DNA from: Amarobacillus sp046328225
GTDB taxonomy: Bacteria; Chloroflexota; Dehalococcoidia; Tepidiformales; Tepidiformaceae
Direction of reading: 5' to 3'
Assembly: GCA_046328225.1 (NCBI GenBank)
Contig: JAXLWZ010000016.1
Location: 23,249 to 87,248, forward strand
DNA length: 64,000 nucleotides
Both the position numbers and the translations under genes were made by a program. Below, piece after piece: positions 9,256 through 18,431 of the stretch (the first letter of the stretch is position 1; the number at the start of each line of letters is the position of its first letter). The notes under the pieces were generated by a model, which did no database searches, was not told where the DNA came from, and saw only the letters and a program-made list of their open reading frames with translations.

Positions 9256-9600
9256 ATGGGTGACGAGCAGGAGCGCGACCAGGACCGCCGCGAAGGCTCC
9301 ACGTTTGGTGGCGTCTTCGATGGCATCGCCGCCACGAGCATCGACGGCGAGACCGTCGCGCGCGTGATGTCGGCCGCGGCCGATGCCGCGGCCACGGCCG
9401 CGCGCGCCGCCGGCGGGCTCTCCAGCGTCCTCGCGAACGGCGCGACGGCACTCGCGGAGCTGGCCGGTGCCGCCGCGCAGGCCGCGGCCACGAACGCCCA
9501 CGATATCGACCTGGGTGATGTTGCTTCCGTCGCGGGGGAGGCCGTCAGCGCGGCCGCCAAAGCCGTGGGGGACATAGTCGGGGGGATCGCGAACCCGTAG
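9256..9600 (+). CDS. Ala-rich small protein of unknown function
   Basis: 114 residues. A charged N-terminus (GDEQERDQDRREG) is followed by alternating Ala-rich helical segments (AADAAATAARAAGG, AELAGAAAQAAATNA, AGEAVSAAAKAVGDIVGGI). It has no signal peptide and no Cys. The amphipathic Ala-rich pattern could suit a surface- or granule-associated protein, but I recognise no family. It ends 3 nt from the converging PilZ gene. Coding potential is supported by GC-rich third positions; the ribosome site is poor. Confidence 0.55.
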   Translation: MGDEQERDQDRREGSTFGGVFDGIAATSIDGETVARVMSAAADAAATAARAAGGLSSVLANGATALAELAGAAAQAAATNAHDIDLGDVASVAGEAVSAAAKAVGDIVGGIANP

Positions 9601-9603
9601 GCG

Positions 9604-10215
9604 TCAGGCCGCGAGCGTCGCCGGTCGGTGCGTTTCCAGTGCGTGGAGCTGGTCCAGGACGGCCGTCAGCAGCACCAGGCTCTGCGCCGAAACATCGAGG
9701 TACTGCAGCCGCAGCTCCCAGCCTTCGGTCACCGCGCGCGAACCCTTGACCTCGCACGGGAGGCAGCTGGAGTGCCCGAGGAGGGCCAGGCAGACGTCGA
9801 ACGGCCCCGTCGGCTCCCGACCGGCAGTGACAACGCGCATCCCCGAAAGCGACAGGTCCTGGACGACGGCCGGGGCACTGCCATGAGGGCCACGGAGTTC
9901 GGCGGAGAGGCGCACGCCGTAACGGCGAAACGTCCTGCGATTGACGGCTGTCCAGGGCGTCAGCAGGCGGAGGTACACGCCCTGCGGAGAGACGCGCGCA
10001 CACTCGGCGACGGCCACCTCGCCGCGCGCGTCCTCGTCGCGGACGATGAACGCGGGGGCGCCGGGCTCCCATCGTCCGGCGCCGGCCCCGACCGGGCGCA
10101 CGAAGATCTCGCCGTCGCCGCATGAGCCGTCCGCGAGGGTGACCTCGACGCGCTCCGGGCCACTGGCGTGGTGGCGAATGACGGAGAGCCCGCCGGCTCC
10201 CGAAGACATGTCCAT
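9604..10215 (-). CDS. PilZ-domain protein (c-di-GMP receptor candidate)
   Basis: 203 residues. The N-terminal half (1-90) looks like a YcgR-type beta domain. The PilZ domain follows with both binding motifs: RRTFRR (residues 93-98, the RxxxR element) and DLSLSG (120-125, the D/NxSxxG element). Both c-di-GMP contacts are therefore present. Open sequence upstream of 10215 overlaps the divergent SDR gene and is not part of this gene; MDMSS at 10215 or MSSGA at 10209 are the possible starts. It fits with the HD-GYP phosphodiesterase at 29518. Confidence 0.85.
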   Translation of the reverse strand: MDMSSGAGGLSVIRHHASGPERVEVTLADGSCGDGEIFVRPVGAGAGRWEPGAPAFIVRDEDARGEVAVAECARVSPQGVYLRLLTPWTAVNRRTFRRYGVRLSAELRGPHGSAPAVVQDLSLSGMRVVTAGREPTGPFDVCLALLGHSSCLPCEVKGSRAVTEGWELRLQYLDVSAQSLVLLTAVLDQLHALETHRPATLAA

Positions 10216-10306
10216 GCCCCGATCGTCGTCGCCCGGGCCTGGTTCTCGATAGGGAAGCGGGTGACAGGTTGGCGCACGCCCCCCGCCGGGCGTTGTTCGC
10301 GGCGCG

Positions 10307-10312
10307 TAGAAT
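10307..10312 (+). promoter_or_regulatory. -10 box (TAGAAT), leaderless-type, for the SDR gene
   Basis: TAGAAT matches the -10 consensus at 5 of 6 positions and ends 8 nt before ATG 10321. There is no Shine-Dalgarno sequence in between, so transcription would begin at or next to the start codon. Confidence 0.5.
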
Positions 10313-10320
10313 GCGCGGCC

Positions 10321-11103
10321 ATGAAGACACTCGAAGGCAAGGTCGCAATCGTCACCGGCGCGTCGCGCGGCATCGGTGAGTACGTCTCCCTCGAACTCGC
10401 CCGGGCCGGCGCGGCGGTCGCGGTCGCCGCGCGCACCGAAGAGGTGAAGGACAAGCGCCTCCCGGGCACGATCCACTCCGTCGCGCAGGCGATCAAGGAC
10501 GAGGGCGGGAAAGCTGCCGGCGTCTACATGGACATGCGCGACCCGGAATCCATCGCCGCGGGCGTGGCGAAGACGGTCGAGCTGTTCGGGCGCGTCGACA
10601 TCATCGTGAACAACGCCGCTATCCTCGTGCCGGGAACGGTTGAGTCGATTCAGCCGCGGCACATCGACCTCATCTGGCAGGTCGACCTGCGCGGTCCGAT
10701 CCTGCTCATCCGCGAGGCGCTGCCCCACCTGCGCGCGGCCGGCGGCGGGCACATCATCAATGTGTCGTCGCGAGCGGGCGTGTTCCCCGGGCCGGGGCCG
10801 TACGCGAACACGCGCGGCGGCGGCTCGTTCTACGGGATGATCAAGGCCGGGCTGGAACGGCTGTCGCAGTCGCTGGCGATGGAGCTGCAGGACGCGAACA
10901 TCTCGGTGAACGTGCTCTCGCCGCAGGGCCGCATCAAGACGCCGGGCAACCTCTTCGCCGAAAACGACCCCAACAACCCGTCGCTCGAATTCGAACGCGC
11001 CGACTTCATGGCGAAGGGCGCGCGCTGGATCTGCGAGCAGGGCGTCGAGTTCACCGGGAACATCCTCTTCGATGAGGACCTCTGCCGGGAGAAGGGGCTC
11101 TAG
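10321..11103 (+). CDS. Short-chain dehydrogenase/reductase (SDR)
   Basis: 260 residues, classical SDR fold. The NAD(P) motif TGASRGIG is at about residues 12-19 and NNAAI follows. The catalytic serine is in NVSS (Ser149/150), with Tyr171 and Lys175 in YGMIK. About 20 residues between Ser and Tyr form a Gly-rich loop (GPGPYANTRGGGS), longer than usual. The tail lacks the common GxxxPxDG ending and instead has ICEQGVEFTGNILFDEDL. Substrate unknown. The start lacks a ribosome site and sits 8 nt after a TAGAAT box. Confidence 0.9.
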   Translation: MKTLEGKVAIVTGASRGIGEYVSLELARAGAAVAVAARTEEVKDKRLPGTIHSVAQAIKDEGGKAAGVYMDMRDPESIAAGVAKTVELFGRVDIIVNNAAILVPGTVESIQPRHIDLIWQVDLRGPILLIREALPHLRAAGGGHIINVSSRAGVFPGPGPYANTRGGGSFYGMIKAGLERLSQSLAMELQDANISVNVLSPQGRIKTPGNLFAENDPNNPSLEFERADFMAKGARWICEQGVEFTGNILFDEDLCREKGL

Positions 11104-11106
11104 CGA

Positions 11107-12105
11107 TCAGGGCAGGGCCGTGGAGGCGGGGACGATGAGCACGCCTCCGCCACGGCCCGGGTCCTTGTTGATGCCGGTGACCGTGTACGTCCCGGGCGCG
11201 AGCGTGGCCCGGAGCACTTCGTCCCAGCCCGCGGGTGGCGTGCCCGGGGCTGCCATGCGCACATCCCTCCCCCCCGCATCGAGCAGCCTGACGGTGCCGG
11301 GTTCGAAGCGGCCCGCGACGGTGTAGCCAACGACCGCGAGCGGCCCGCCCGCGACGGTGAAGGTAAGCGCGGGCTCGAACACGAGGCTTGTGGAAGCGAA
11401 GAGGAAGCGCCCGGAGGCGTCGTAGGCGGTAGTGCGGCCGGCGCGTTCGTCAAAGATCACCGCGCCCGATGGGTCTGTCACGACCAGCTCGGCGGCGCGG
11501 AAGCCGGTATCGGCACGGCCGCGCGAACCCTCGTGGCGCAGCGGCGGATCGGGGAAGACGACCTCGCGCGTCGTGCCGGGTGCCCATCGCGCGGTGACGG
11601 TGATGCGCGAGCCATCGCGACGGACCGATACGGGCGCGAGGTCGAACAGCACGAGCCGCTCGAAGAGGAGCGTCGCGGCGTCCGCGTAGTCCGGGCAGAT
11701 GGACGCGACCGACGTCCCCGTGCCCAGGTTCATCCCGCTCAGCGCGACGGGTTCCACGTTCGCGGAGGCGATGTTGGGTGCCAGCCGGAGCACGGGGGCG
11801 AAATAGTACGAAAGCAGCTCCGGTGACGGCCGCGGCGGGCCGCCGAAGCGCGGGTTCGCGATCGTCGAGGCCATGACCGCGAACGTCGGGCGCGTCCACG
11901 GCGCCGTCGTGCACACACGAGAGGCCATCGGCCCGTCGGCCGCTTCCAGGCCGGACGGCGTGGAAGTTGCCGCGGGAGTAGATGTCGCGAGTGGTGCGGT
12001 TGTCGCGCTCGCGGCCGGCGTGGGCGTCCGGGGCGGCGATTCGACCCCGCAGGCCATGGCGGCCGCCGCGGCGAGCGAGAGTGCTGCGACGAGCAACCCG
12101 CGCAT
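11107..12105 (-). CDS. Secreted lipoprotein of unknown function
   Basis: 332 residues. The signal peptide MRGLLVAALSLAAAAAMACG ends in a lipobox-like AMAC. A Thr/Pro/Ala-rich linker (TPTPAASATTAPLATS) is typical of Chloroflexota surface lipoproteins. The rest is beta-rich (DGSRITVTARWAPGTTREVVF, LTFTVAGGPLAVVGYTVAG, APGTYTVTGI) and I recognise no named domain. Its ATG overlaps the TGA of the GntR-like gene upstream (TGATG at 12103-12107), so translation is probably coupled to that regulator. Confidence 0.7.
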   Translation of the reverse strand: MRGLLVAALSLAAAAAMACGVESPPRTPTPAASATTAPLATSTPAATSTPSGLEAADGPMASRVCTTAPWTRPTFAVMASTIANPRFGGPPRPSPELLSYYFAPVLRLAPNIASANVEPVALSGMNLGTGTSVASICPDYADAATLLFERLVLFDLAPVSVRRDGSRITVTARWAPGTTREVVFPDPPLRHEGSRGRADTGFRAAELVVTDPSGAVIFDERAGRTTAYDASGRFLFASTSLVFEPALTFTVAGGPLAVVGYTVAGRFEPGTVRLLDAGGRDVRMAAPGTPPAGWDEVLRATLAPGTYTVTGINKDPGRGGGVLIVPASTALP

Positions 12106-12431
12106 CAGGGGAAATCGGAGCCGGGGATGGACTCCGGGTCGTGGATGAGCTCGTCCCAGCGGCGCACGATGGCTTCCATCGGGGGCGGGGGCGGCGCCCA
12201 GGGCATGCCGCGCACGACGACGCCCTTGTTCGGTGAGTGCTCGACCAGGCCCTCGGACTCGAGCCGGCGGAAGGCTTCGCGCACGGGCGTCTGGGAAACG
12301 CCCCACTGCGCGGCGATATCTTCCTGCCGCAGGTGCTGCCCCGGCTCCATGCGCCCGGCGAGAATCGCCGACTGGAGCGCCTCGTAGACGACGTCGGCTT
12401 TGGTCCGGCGGGGGCTGCGTTGGGCCATCAC
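12105..12431 (-). CDS. GntR-type winged-helix protein without effector domain
   Basis: 108 residues. The DNA-binding part is complete: ALQSAILAGRMEPGQHLRQEDIAAQWGVSQTPVREAFRRLESEGLV...GVVVRG matches the FadR-type GntR helix-turn-helix. The roughly 140-residue FCD ligand domain that normally follows is replaced by about 30 residues (PWAPPPPPMEAIVRRWDEL). Nothing downstream encodes a detached FCD, so this is not a simple frameshift. GTG at 12431 is favoured because TATCCT ends 6 nt upstream; ATG at 12428 is the alternative. Confidence 0.8.
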   Translation of the reverse strand: MMAQRSPRRTKADVVYEALQSAILAGRMEPGQHLRQEDIAAQWGVSQTPVREAFRRLESEGLVEHSPNKGVVVRGMPWAPPPPPMEAIVRRWDELIHDPESIPGSDFP

Positions 12432-12437
12432 GGAGCA

Positions 12438-12443
12438 AGGATA
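12438..12443 (-). promoter_or_regulatory. -10 box (TATCCT), leaderless-type, for the GntR-like gene
   Basis: TATCCT on the minus strand ends 6 nt before GTG 12431, with no ribosome site in between. The placement fits transcription starting at the initiation codon. Confidence 0.4.
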
Positions 12444-12480
12444 CGGGGTTTTGCGCTCAACGCGTCAGGACGCGGCGGGA

Positions 12481-13146
12481 TCAGGCACGCAGCGTGTGAT
12501 CGAGGTGGGCCTCGAGCGCGCGAAGGGTGCCATCGAAGTCGAAGGCCGGGTCGAGCACCCACTGATAGGCGGACCCGCGCAGGACGGCGACGACGAGCTG
12601 GCCGGTCGCCTTCGCATCGATGCCGGGGACGACGGTGCCGGCGGCGATGCCCCGTTCGAGCGCGTCCTCGGCACGAAGCCGTTCGCTGGCGTGGATGGCG
12701 CGCATCCGTTCGTGGAGCACGGCGGGCTCGGGCTTCAGCGCTTCGAACATGAGGATGTAGAGCGCGCGCATGGCCGATGGGTCGTTCGCGACGCTGCGCC
12801 GGATGCCGCGAATCAGCACGAGCAGCGAATCGACGCCGGAGTGCTCCTGCAGTTCGGGCAGGATGTCATGCTGCGCCCACTCCGAGACCATCTTCTGGAG
12901 GAGGGCGAGCAGCAGGCCGTCCTTCGAACCAAAGCGCCGCGTGACGAGCCCGTGGCTGTAGCCCGCGCGTTCGCCGATCGCCGCGAGCGTGGTGCGCTCG
13001 TACCCGCGTTCGGCGATGAGCTCGGCGGCCGCGCGCAGCAGCCGCCGCGTGGAGACGCGCGACCGCACCTGTTTCAGGTCCAGTGCATCGAGCACGGGGT
13101 CGTCGGCAAAGGGCTCCATGGCGTAAGCATCCACGGCGTCAGTCAT
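12481..13146 (-). CDS. TetR-family transcriptional regulator
   Basis: 221 residues. The N-terminal helix-turn-helix is clear: STRRLLRAAAELIAERGYERTTLAAIGERAGYSHGLVTRRFGSKDGLLLALL. The C-terminal ligand domain is unclassified. It follows two CaiB genes on the same strand, so it may regulate the CoA-ester operon that runs from 20204 down to 13250. A tandem-repeat element (13151-13178) lies immediately upstream of its ATG. Confidence 0.9.
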   Translation of the reverse strand: MTDAVDAYAMEPFADDPVLDALDLKQVRSRVSTRRLLRAAAELIAERGYERTTLAAIGERAGYSHGLVTRRFGSKDGLLLALLQKMVSEWAQHDILPELQEHSGVDSLLVLIRGIRRSVANDPSAMRALYILMFEALKPEPAVLHERMRAIHASERLRAEDALERGIAAGTVVPGIDAKATGQLVVAVLRGSAYQWVLDPAFDFDGTLRALEAHLDHTLRA

Positions 13147-13150
13147 TGGA

Positions 13151-13195
13151 AGTTCCCAGTTCCCGGTTCCCAGTTCCCAGGGGCGACCCCGTGAG
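13151..13195. repeat. RGTTCCC heptad element, copy 1
   Basis: Four tandem 7-bp units (AGTTCCC, AGTTCCC, GGTTCCC, AGTTCCC; 13151-13178) are followed by AGGGG-CG-ACCCC. The same architecture recurs at 23570-23609. It lies in the spacer between the TetR and CaiB genes, directly upstream of the TetR start. Confidence 0.75.
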
Positions 13196-13249
13196 GGACA
13201 GACGCCCCCGGGGGCAGCGTAGCAAGCGTTCGAGGCGGGTTCGTGGCGG

Positions 13250-14538
13250 TCATGCGAGGGTCCGCACCACGTTCGCGGTTTCCAGGGCCTCGACCTCGGA
13301 CAATGACAGGCCCAGTTCGGCGAGGATGGCGGCTGTGTGTTCGCCGAGCGCGGGCGCCGGGAGCACGTTGCCGGTGGGGCTGGCGGAAAGCAGCACCGGT
13401 GGCCCCACGACGCGCTGCGGGCCGGTCACCGTGTGCTCCATATCGACGATGACGCCGTCGAGGTTCGCCTGAGGGTCGTCGGCCATCTCCTCGGGGAAGT
13501 TAACAACGGCCGCCGGGACGCCCGCGGCGACGAGCCTATCGACCCACTCACCCGCCGGGCGCGAGAGCAGCTTCGCTTCGATCCAGGCGCGCCAGGCGCT
13601 GGTGGCGGCGATGTTCTCGGGGTCGCGCGCATCGAAGTCGCGGTCGTCGGAGTGTTCGCCTTCGATGCCGAGGACCTGGCGCACCGCGGCCCGGTTCTGG
13701 GGCGTGAGCGCGCCGATGACGACCGTGCCGTCGGCTGTCTGGTAGCCCCGGTAGTAGAGGGTGAACGGCGAGGCGAGGCGCCCCTTCGGGTTGCGAATGG
13801 CGAGCAGCTCGGGGAAGGTCGCGCCCTTCGCGCGCGCCGCGCGGAGCTGTTCGACCATGGGGTCGCGGATGGTGGCGTCGCTGACGGGTTCGCGCATCAC
13901 GATCCGGTTCTGGACGTAGAGGCCCGCGCGCAGAAGCGAGGTGGACACGTACTGGCCCTCGCCGGTGCGGTCGCGATGGCGAATGGCCGCGCAGACGCCC
14001 ATGGCGATGGCGAACCCGGCCACGTAGTCCGAGACCGGCACGCCAATGAGTTCAGGTGAGCCGCCTTCATCGAACTTGCCGTTGATGGCCATGAGCCCGG
14101 AATGTGCCTGCGCGACGATGTCGGACCCGGCACGCGTCGTCATCGGCCCCGTTTCGCCCCAGCCGCTGACCTGCGCATAGATGAGGTCCGGGCGGAGGGC
14201 CTTGAGCTGTTCGTAGCCGATGCCCAGGCGCTCGGGGACGCCGGGGCGATAGTTGCTCACGACCACGTCAACGCGCGGCATGAGGCGATGGATGATGTCA
14301 AGCCCGCGCGGGTCGTGCAGGTCGAGGACGAGGCCGCGTTTGCCGCGGTTGTTGCCCTGGAACATCTTCGCCTCGCCCGGCACGGTGGTGCCGACGAAGC
14401 GGTGCGAATCGCCCGCGAGGGGCTCGACCTTGATGACGTCGGCGCCGAGGTCGGCGAGATTCATCCCCGCGACCGGCCCGGCGACGATTTGGGAAAACTC
14501 CAGCACACGAATATCGGCAAGGGGACCGGTTGGCGGCA

Positions 14539-14539
<1 letters not shown>
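13250..14539 (-). CDS. CaiB/BaiF class III CoA-transferase
   Basis: 429 residues. It moves CoA between an acyl-CoA and a free acid through an aspartyl-CoA-type intermediate. Family signatures are IRVLEFSQIVAGPVAGMNLADLGADVIKVEPLAGD, NNRGKRGLVLDL and SNYRPGVPERLG, with the probable catalytic Asp in GVPVSDYVAG near residue 170. Its ATG overlaps the TGA of the upstream CaiB gene (TGATG, 14537-14541), which suggests a stoichiometric pair. Tandem class III genes often encode heteromeric or paired transferases. Donor and acceptor are unknown. Confidence 0.92.
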
Positions 14540-15783
<1,244 letters not shown>

Positions 15784-15805
15784 GGCAGGCGCTCCGGCCG
15801 CACCG

Positions 15806-16963
15806 TCAGGACCCCTTGCCGAGCAGGCGGTCGGAGATGATGCGCAGCTGGATTTCGCTGGTGCCCTCGAAGATCTTGGTGAGGCGGGCATCGCGCCAGT
15901 AGCGCTCGATGGGGAGGTCGGTCGTGTAGCCGACGCCGCCGTGGATTTGGAGCGCCTGGCTGGTGGTGCGCTCGGCCATCTCCGTCGCGAACCACTTCGC
16001 CATCGAGGCTTCCTTGTCACACCGTTCGCGACGGTCGTCGAGGTCGGCGGCGTGGTACATGAGCTGGCGGGCGGCTTCGATCTCGGCCGCCATCTCGGCG
16101 ATCTTGAAGCGAATGGCCTGGAAGTTGGCGATGGGCTGGCGGAACTGCACGCGATGCTTCGCGTAGGTGATGGAGTCCTCGAGCGCGCCGCGCGAGAGGC
16201 CGATGGCGCGCGCGGCGGTGTGCACGCGGGCGGTCGAAAGGCCGCTCATCGTGCCCTTGAGCTGCGTCTCCTCGCGGGCGCCGCCGCCCATGAGCGCGCT
16301 CAGGGGCAGCCGGAAGTCATCGAAATGCAACTCCCACGTCTTCCAACCGAAGTAGCCGATCTTGTTGATCTGCGTGGCCTGGAGCCCCGGAGGGAACTTC
16401 CCGCGTTCCTTTTCGAAGAAGAACATGCCCGTGCCCGTGTGGCGATTCGCCGGGTCCGGGTCCTGCGTGCGGCAGAGGACGGTGATGTAGTCCGCGCCGT
16501 CCGCGAAGGTGCACCACATCTTGTTGCCGTTGATGACCCACTCGTCGCCGTCGCGCCGGGCGCGGCAGCTGACGTTCGCGAGGTCGGAGCCGGCTTCGGG
16601 CTCGGAGAGCGCGACCGCGCCGAGGAAGTCGCCCCGGGCAACGCGCGGGAGGTACTTCTGGCGCTGCGCTTCGTCCGTCCAGCCGGCGCCGCCTGCCCGG
16701 GCGATGATGCTGGCCACGCTCATCCAGCCGCGCGCGAGCTCTTCGGTGATGAGGCAGTATTCGAAGATCCCGAGCCCGAGCCCGCCGTAGTCCGGCGAGA
16801 TGCGAATGCCGAAGTAGCCCATCTCGGCCATCTTGTCGCGGAGCGACATGGGGATGTCGCCCTTCACCCGGTCGAGCTCGTTCGCGACGGGCAGCACTTC
16901 CTTCATGGAGAACTCGCGGGCCGTCCGCTGGATGAGTTCCCGGGTTTCGTTCATGTAAGTCAC
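15806..16963 (-). CDS. Acyl-CoA dehydrogenase
   Basis: 385 residues, a full-length FAD enzyme that introduces an alpha,beta double bond into an acyl-CoA. Markers are MGYFGIRISPDYGGLGLG, GAVALSEPEAGSDLANVSC, QALQIHGGVGYTTDLPIERYWRDAR and IFEGTSEIQLRII, where Glu in EGTSE is the usual catalytic base. GTG 16963 was chosen over ATG 16954 because GGGGAGGAG lies exactly 7 nt upstream of the GTG. It sits between MmgE/PrpD and the two CaiB genes on the same strand, so it probably acts on the same substrate chain. Confidence 0.93.
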   Translation of the reverse strand: MTYMNETRELIQRTAREFSMKEVLPVANELDRVKGDIPMSLRDKMAEMGYFGIRISPDYGGLGLGIFEYCLITEELARGWMSVASIIARAGGAGWTDEAQRQKYLPRVARGDFLGAVALSEPEAGSDLANVSCRARRDGDEWVINGNKMWCTFADGADYITVLCRTQDPDPANRHTGTGMFFFEKERGKFPPGLQATQINKIGYFGWKTWELHFDDFRLPLSALMGGGAREETQLKGTMSGLSTARVHTAARAIGLSRGALEDSITYAKHRVQFRQPIANFQAIRFKIAEMAAEIEAARQLMYHAADLDDRRERCDKEASMAKWFATEMAERTTSQALQIHGGVGYTTDLPIERYWRDARLTKIFEGTSEIQLRIISDRLLGKGS

Positions 16964-17046
16964 TGGCACACTCCTCCCCGCCGGGGATGTCCCCCGGTCC
17001 GGGTGAATCTCACAGGTGGGCGGCACCCGCCGCGTGGGTCTGGCGG

Positions 17047-18417
17047 CTAGCGCGCCCCGGCGAGCGCCGGCACCGAAAGGCGCACGAGCGCGTCCATCGA
17101 CGGCCGCTCCTCCAGCCGGCGCACGGCGTCGACCAGCTCGGCGGTCGCGGCCGCGCCGATGACGGGCGTGGCGAGCCCGCGAAACTTCGCCACCAGCCGC
17201 TCCCATTGCAGCTCGAGGTCCGTCGCCGGGATGTTCACGTCGACGGATTCGTGGAGCACGCGGCCGTCCGTGAGCGTGACGGTGACCTGCGTGCCCCCTG
17301 CCACTGCGTCGCCTTCGACCTGGACGCGGTCGCGCAGGCTGACGAGCAGCGGGTCGGCGGTGCGTTCGTCGGTGAAGGCGAGTTCGCTCGTGTCGCCGTG
17401 GCCGAGCGCGAGGGCGGAGGTGAAGCGCAGGCTGAACTTGCCTTCGAGCGCGGTCACCGGCTCCTGGATGTTGCACATGCTGAGGGCGCCCGTGGGCACG
17501 CGCAGATGGACCGCGCTCACCTGTTCGGGCGTGACGCCGTGCGTCTCCTTGATGCGGAGCAGGCTCTCGATGCTCGAGTGGGTGCCGTAGCAGGCAGCGT
17601 GATACTTGAAGAGCACGCCGCGGATGAAGTAGCCGTTCGCCGGCCCCGCCAGCGCGCGCGCCGGGTCGAAGGTGGGCCCATGCGTGGCGGCGAAGCCCTG
17701 GTGCGTTTCCAGCGACTCCGTGTTGCTGGTGAAGCCGCGGGCCGCCAGCGTCGCCGCCATGAGCCCGTTCGCTGCGGCCTTGCCCGCATGGACCGGCTTG
17801 CACATGGTGCCGAACATGGACTTGAGGCCCGCGGCCTGGGCGGCGGCGATGCCGATGACCGTGCGCATGGTCTCGGCATCGAGGCCCTGCAGGTGGGCGC
17901 ACGCCGCGGCCGAGCCGAAGGTGCCGAGCGTGCCCGTCGCGTGCCAGCCCTCGGCATAGTGCCCCGGGTTCACGAGCAGGCCGATGCGGCATTCGGTTTC
18001 GAAGCCGGCGACGAACGCCGCGATGAAGTCGCGCGGGCTGGAACGCCGCCACTCCGCGAGCGCGAGCAGCCCGGGCGCGACCGGCACCGTCGGGTGGCCA
18101 GACATCGCCGTGTGGACGTCGTCGTAATCAAGCGCGTGGGAGGCGGCGCCGTTGACCAGCGCGGCCTGCTGCACCGTGCCGCGCAGGCCCGTTCCGACGA
18201 TGGTGGCCTGGGCGTTGCCGCCCTGCTCCGTCATCTCGTCCTGGAGGATGCGCGAGAGCGGTTCGCTCGCGCCGGCGATGGTCACGCCCAGCCAGTCGAG
18301 CAGGCACTCCTTCGCGAGGAGCACGACGTCGACCGGCAGATCCTCGTAGCGAATGTTCGCGGCGAGTTCGGCGACCACGCTGGTGATCGACGGCGCGCCC
18401 GGGTTTTCCGTGGTCAT
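17047..18417 (-). CDS. MmgE/PrpD-family protein (dehydratase/decarboxylase-like)
   Basis: 456 residues. The family includes 2-methylcitrate dehydratase, cis-aconitate decarboxylase and iminodisuccinate epimerase. Markers are KECLLDWLGVTIAGASEP, NGAASHALDYDDVH (the conserved HxLDYDD motif), HATGTLGTFGSAAACAHLQGL and MFGTMCKPVHAGKAAANG. GGAGG lies about 5 nt upstream of the ATG. It follows the binding-protein gene by 14 nt and precedes the acyl-CoA dehydrogenase. A branched or unsaturated di- or tricarboxylic acid substrate fits the neighbours, but the exact reaction cannot be assigned. Confidence 0.9.
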   Translation of the reverse strand: MTTENPGAPSITSVVAELAANIRYEDLPVDVVLLAKECLLDWLGVTIAGASEPLSRILQDEMTEQGGNAQATIVGTGLRGTVQQAALVNGAASHALDYDDVHTAMSGHPTVPVAPGLLALAEWRRSSPRDFIAAFVAGFETECRIGLLVNPGHYAEGWHATGTLGTFGSAAACAHLQGLDAETMRTVIGIAAAQAAGLKSMFGTMCKPVHAGKAAANGLMAATLAARGFTSNTESLETHQGFAATHGPTFDPARALAGPANGYFIRGVLFKYHAACYGTHSSIESLLRIKETHGVTPEQVSAVHLRVPTGALSMCNIQEPVTALEGKFSLRFTSALALGHGDTSELAFTDERTADPLLVSLRDRVQVEGDAVAGGTQVTVTLTDGRVLHESVDVNIPATDLELQWERLVAKFRGLATPVIGAAATAELVDAVRRLEERPSMDALVRLSVPALAGAR

Positions 18418-18431
18418 GGCTGCCTCCGTGC

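Noticed and set aside
16990..17045. Terminator between MmgE/PrpD and the acyl-CoA dehydrogenase (GGCGG-CAC-CCGCC hairpin)
   Set aside because: The stem is only 5 bp with no T-run, and the following gene has a strong ribosome site consistent with read-through.
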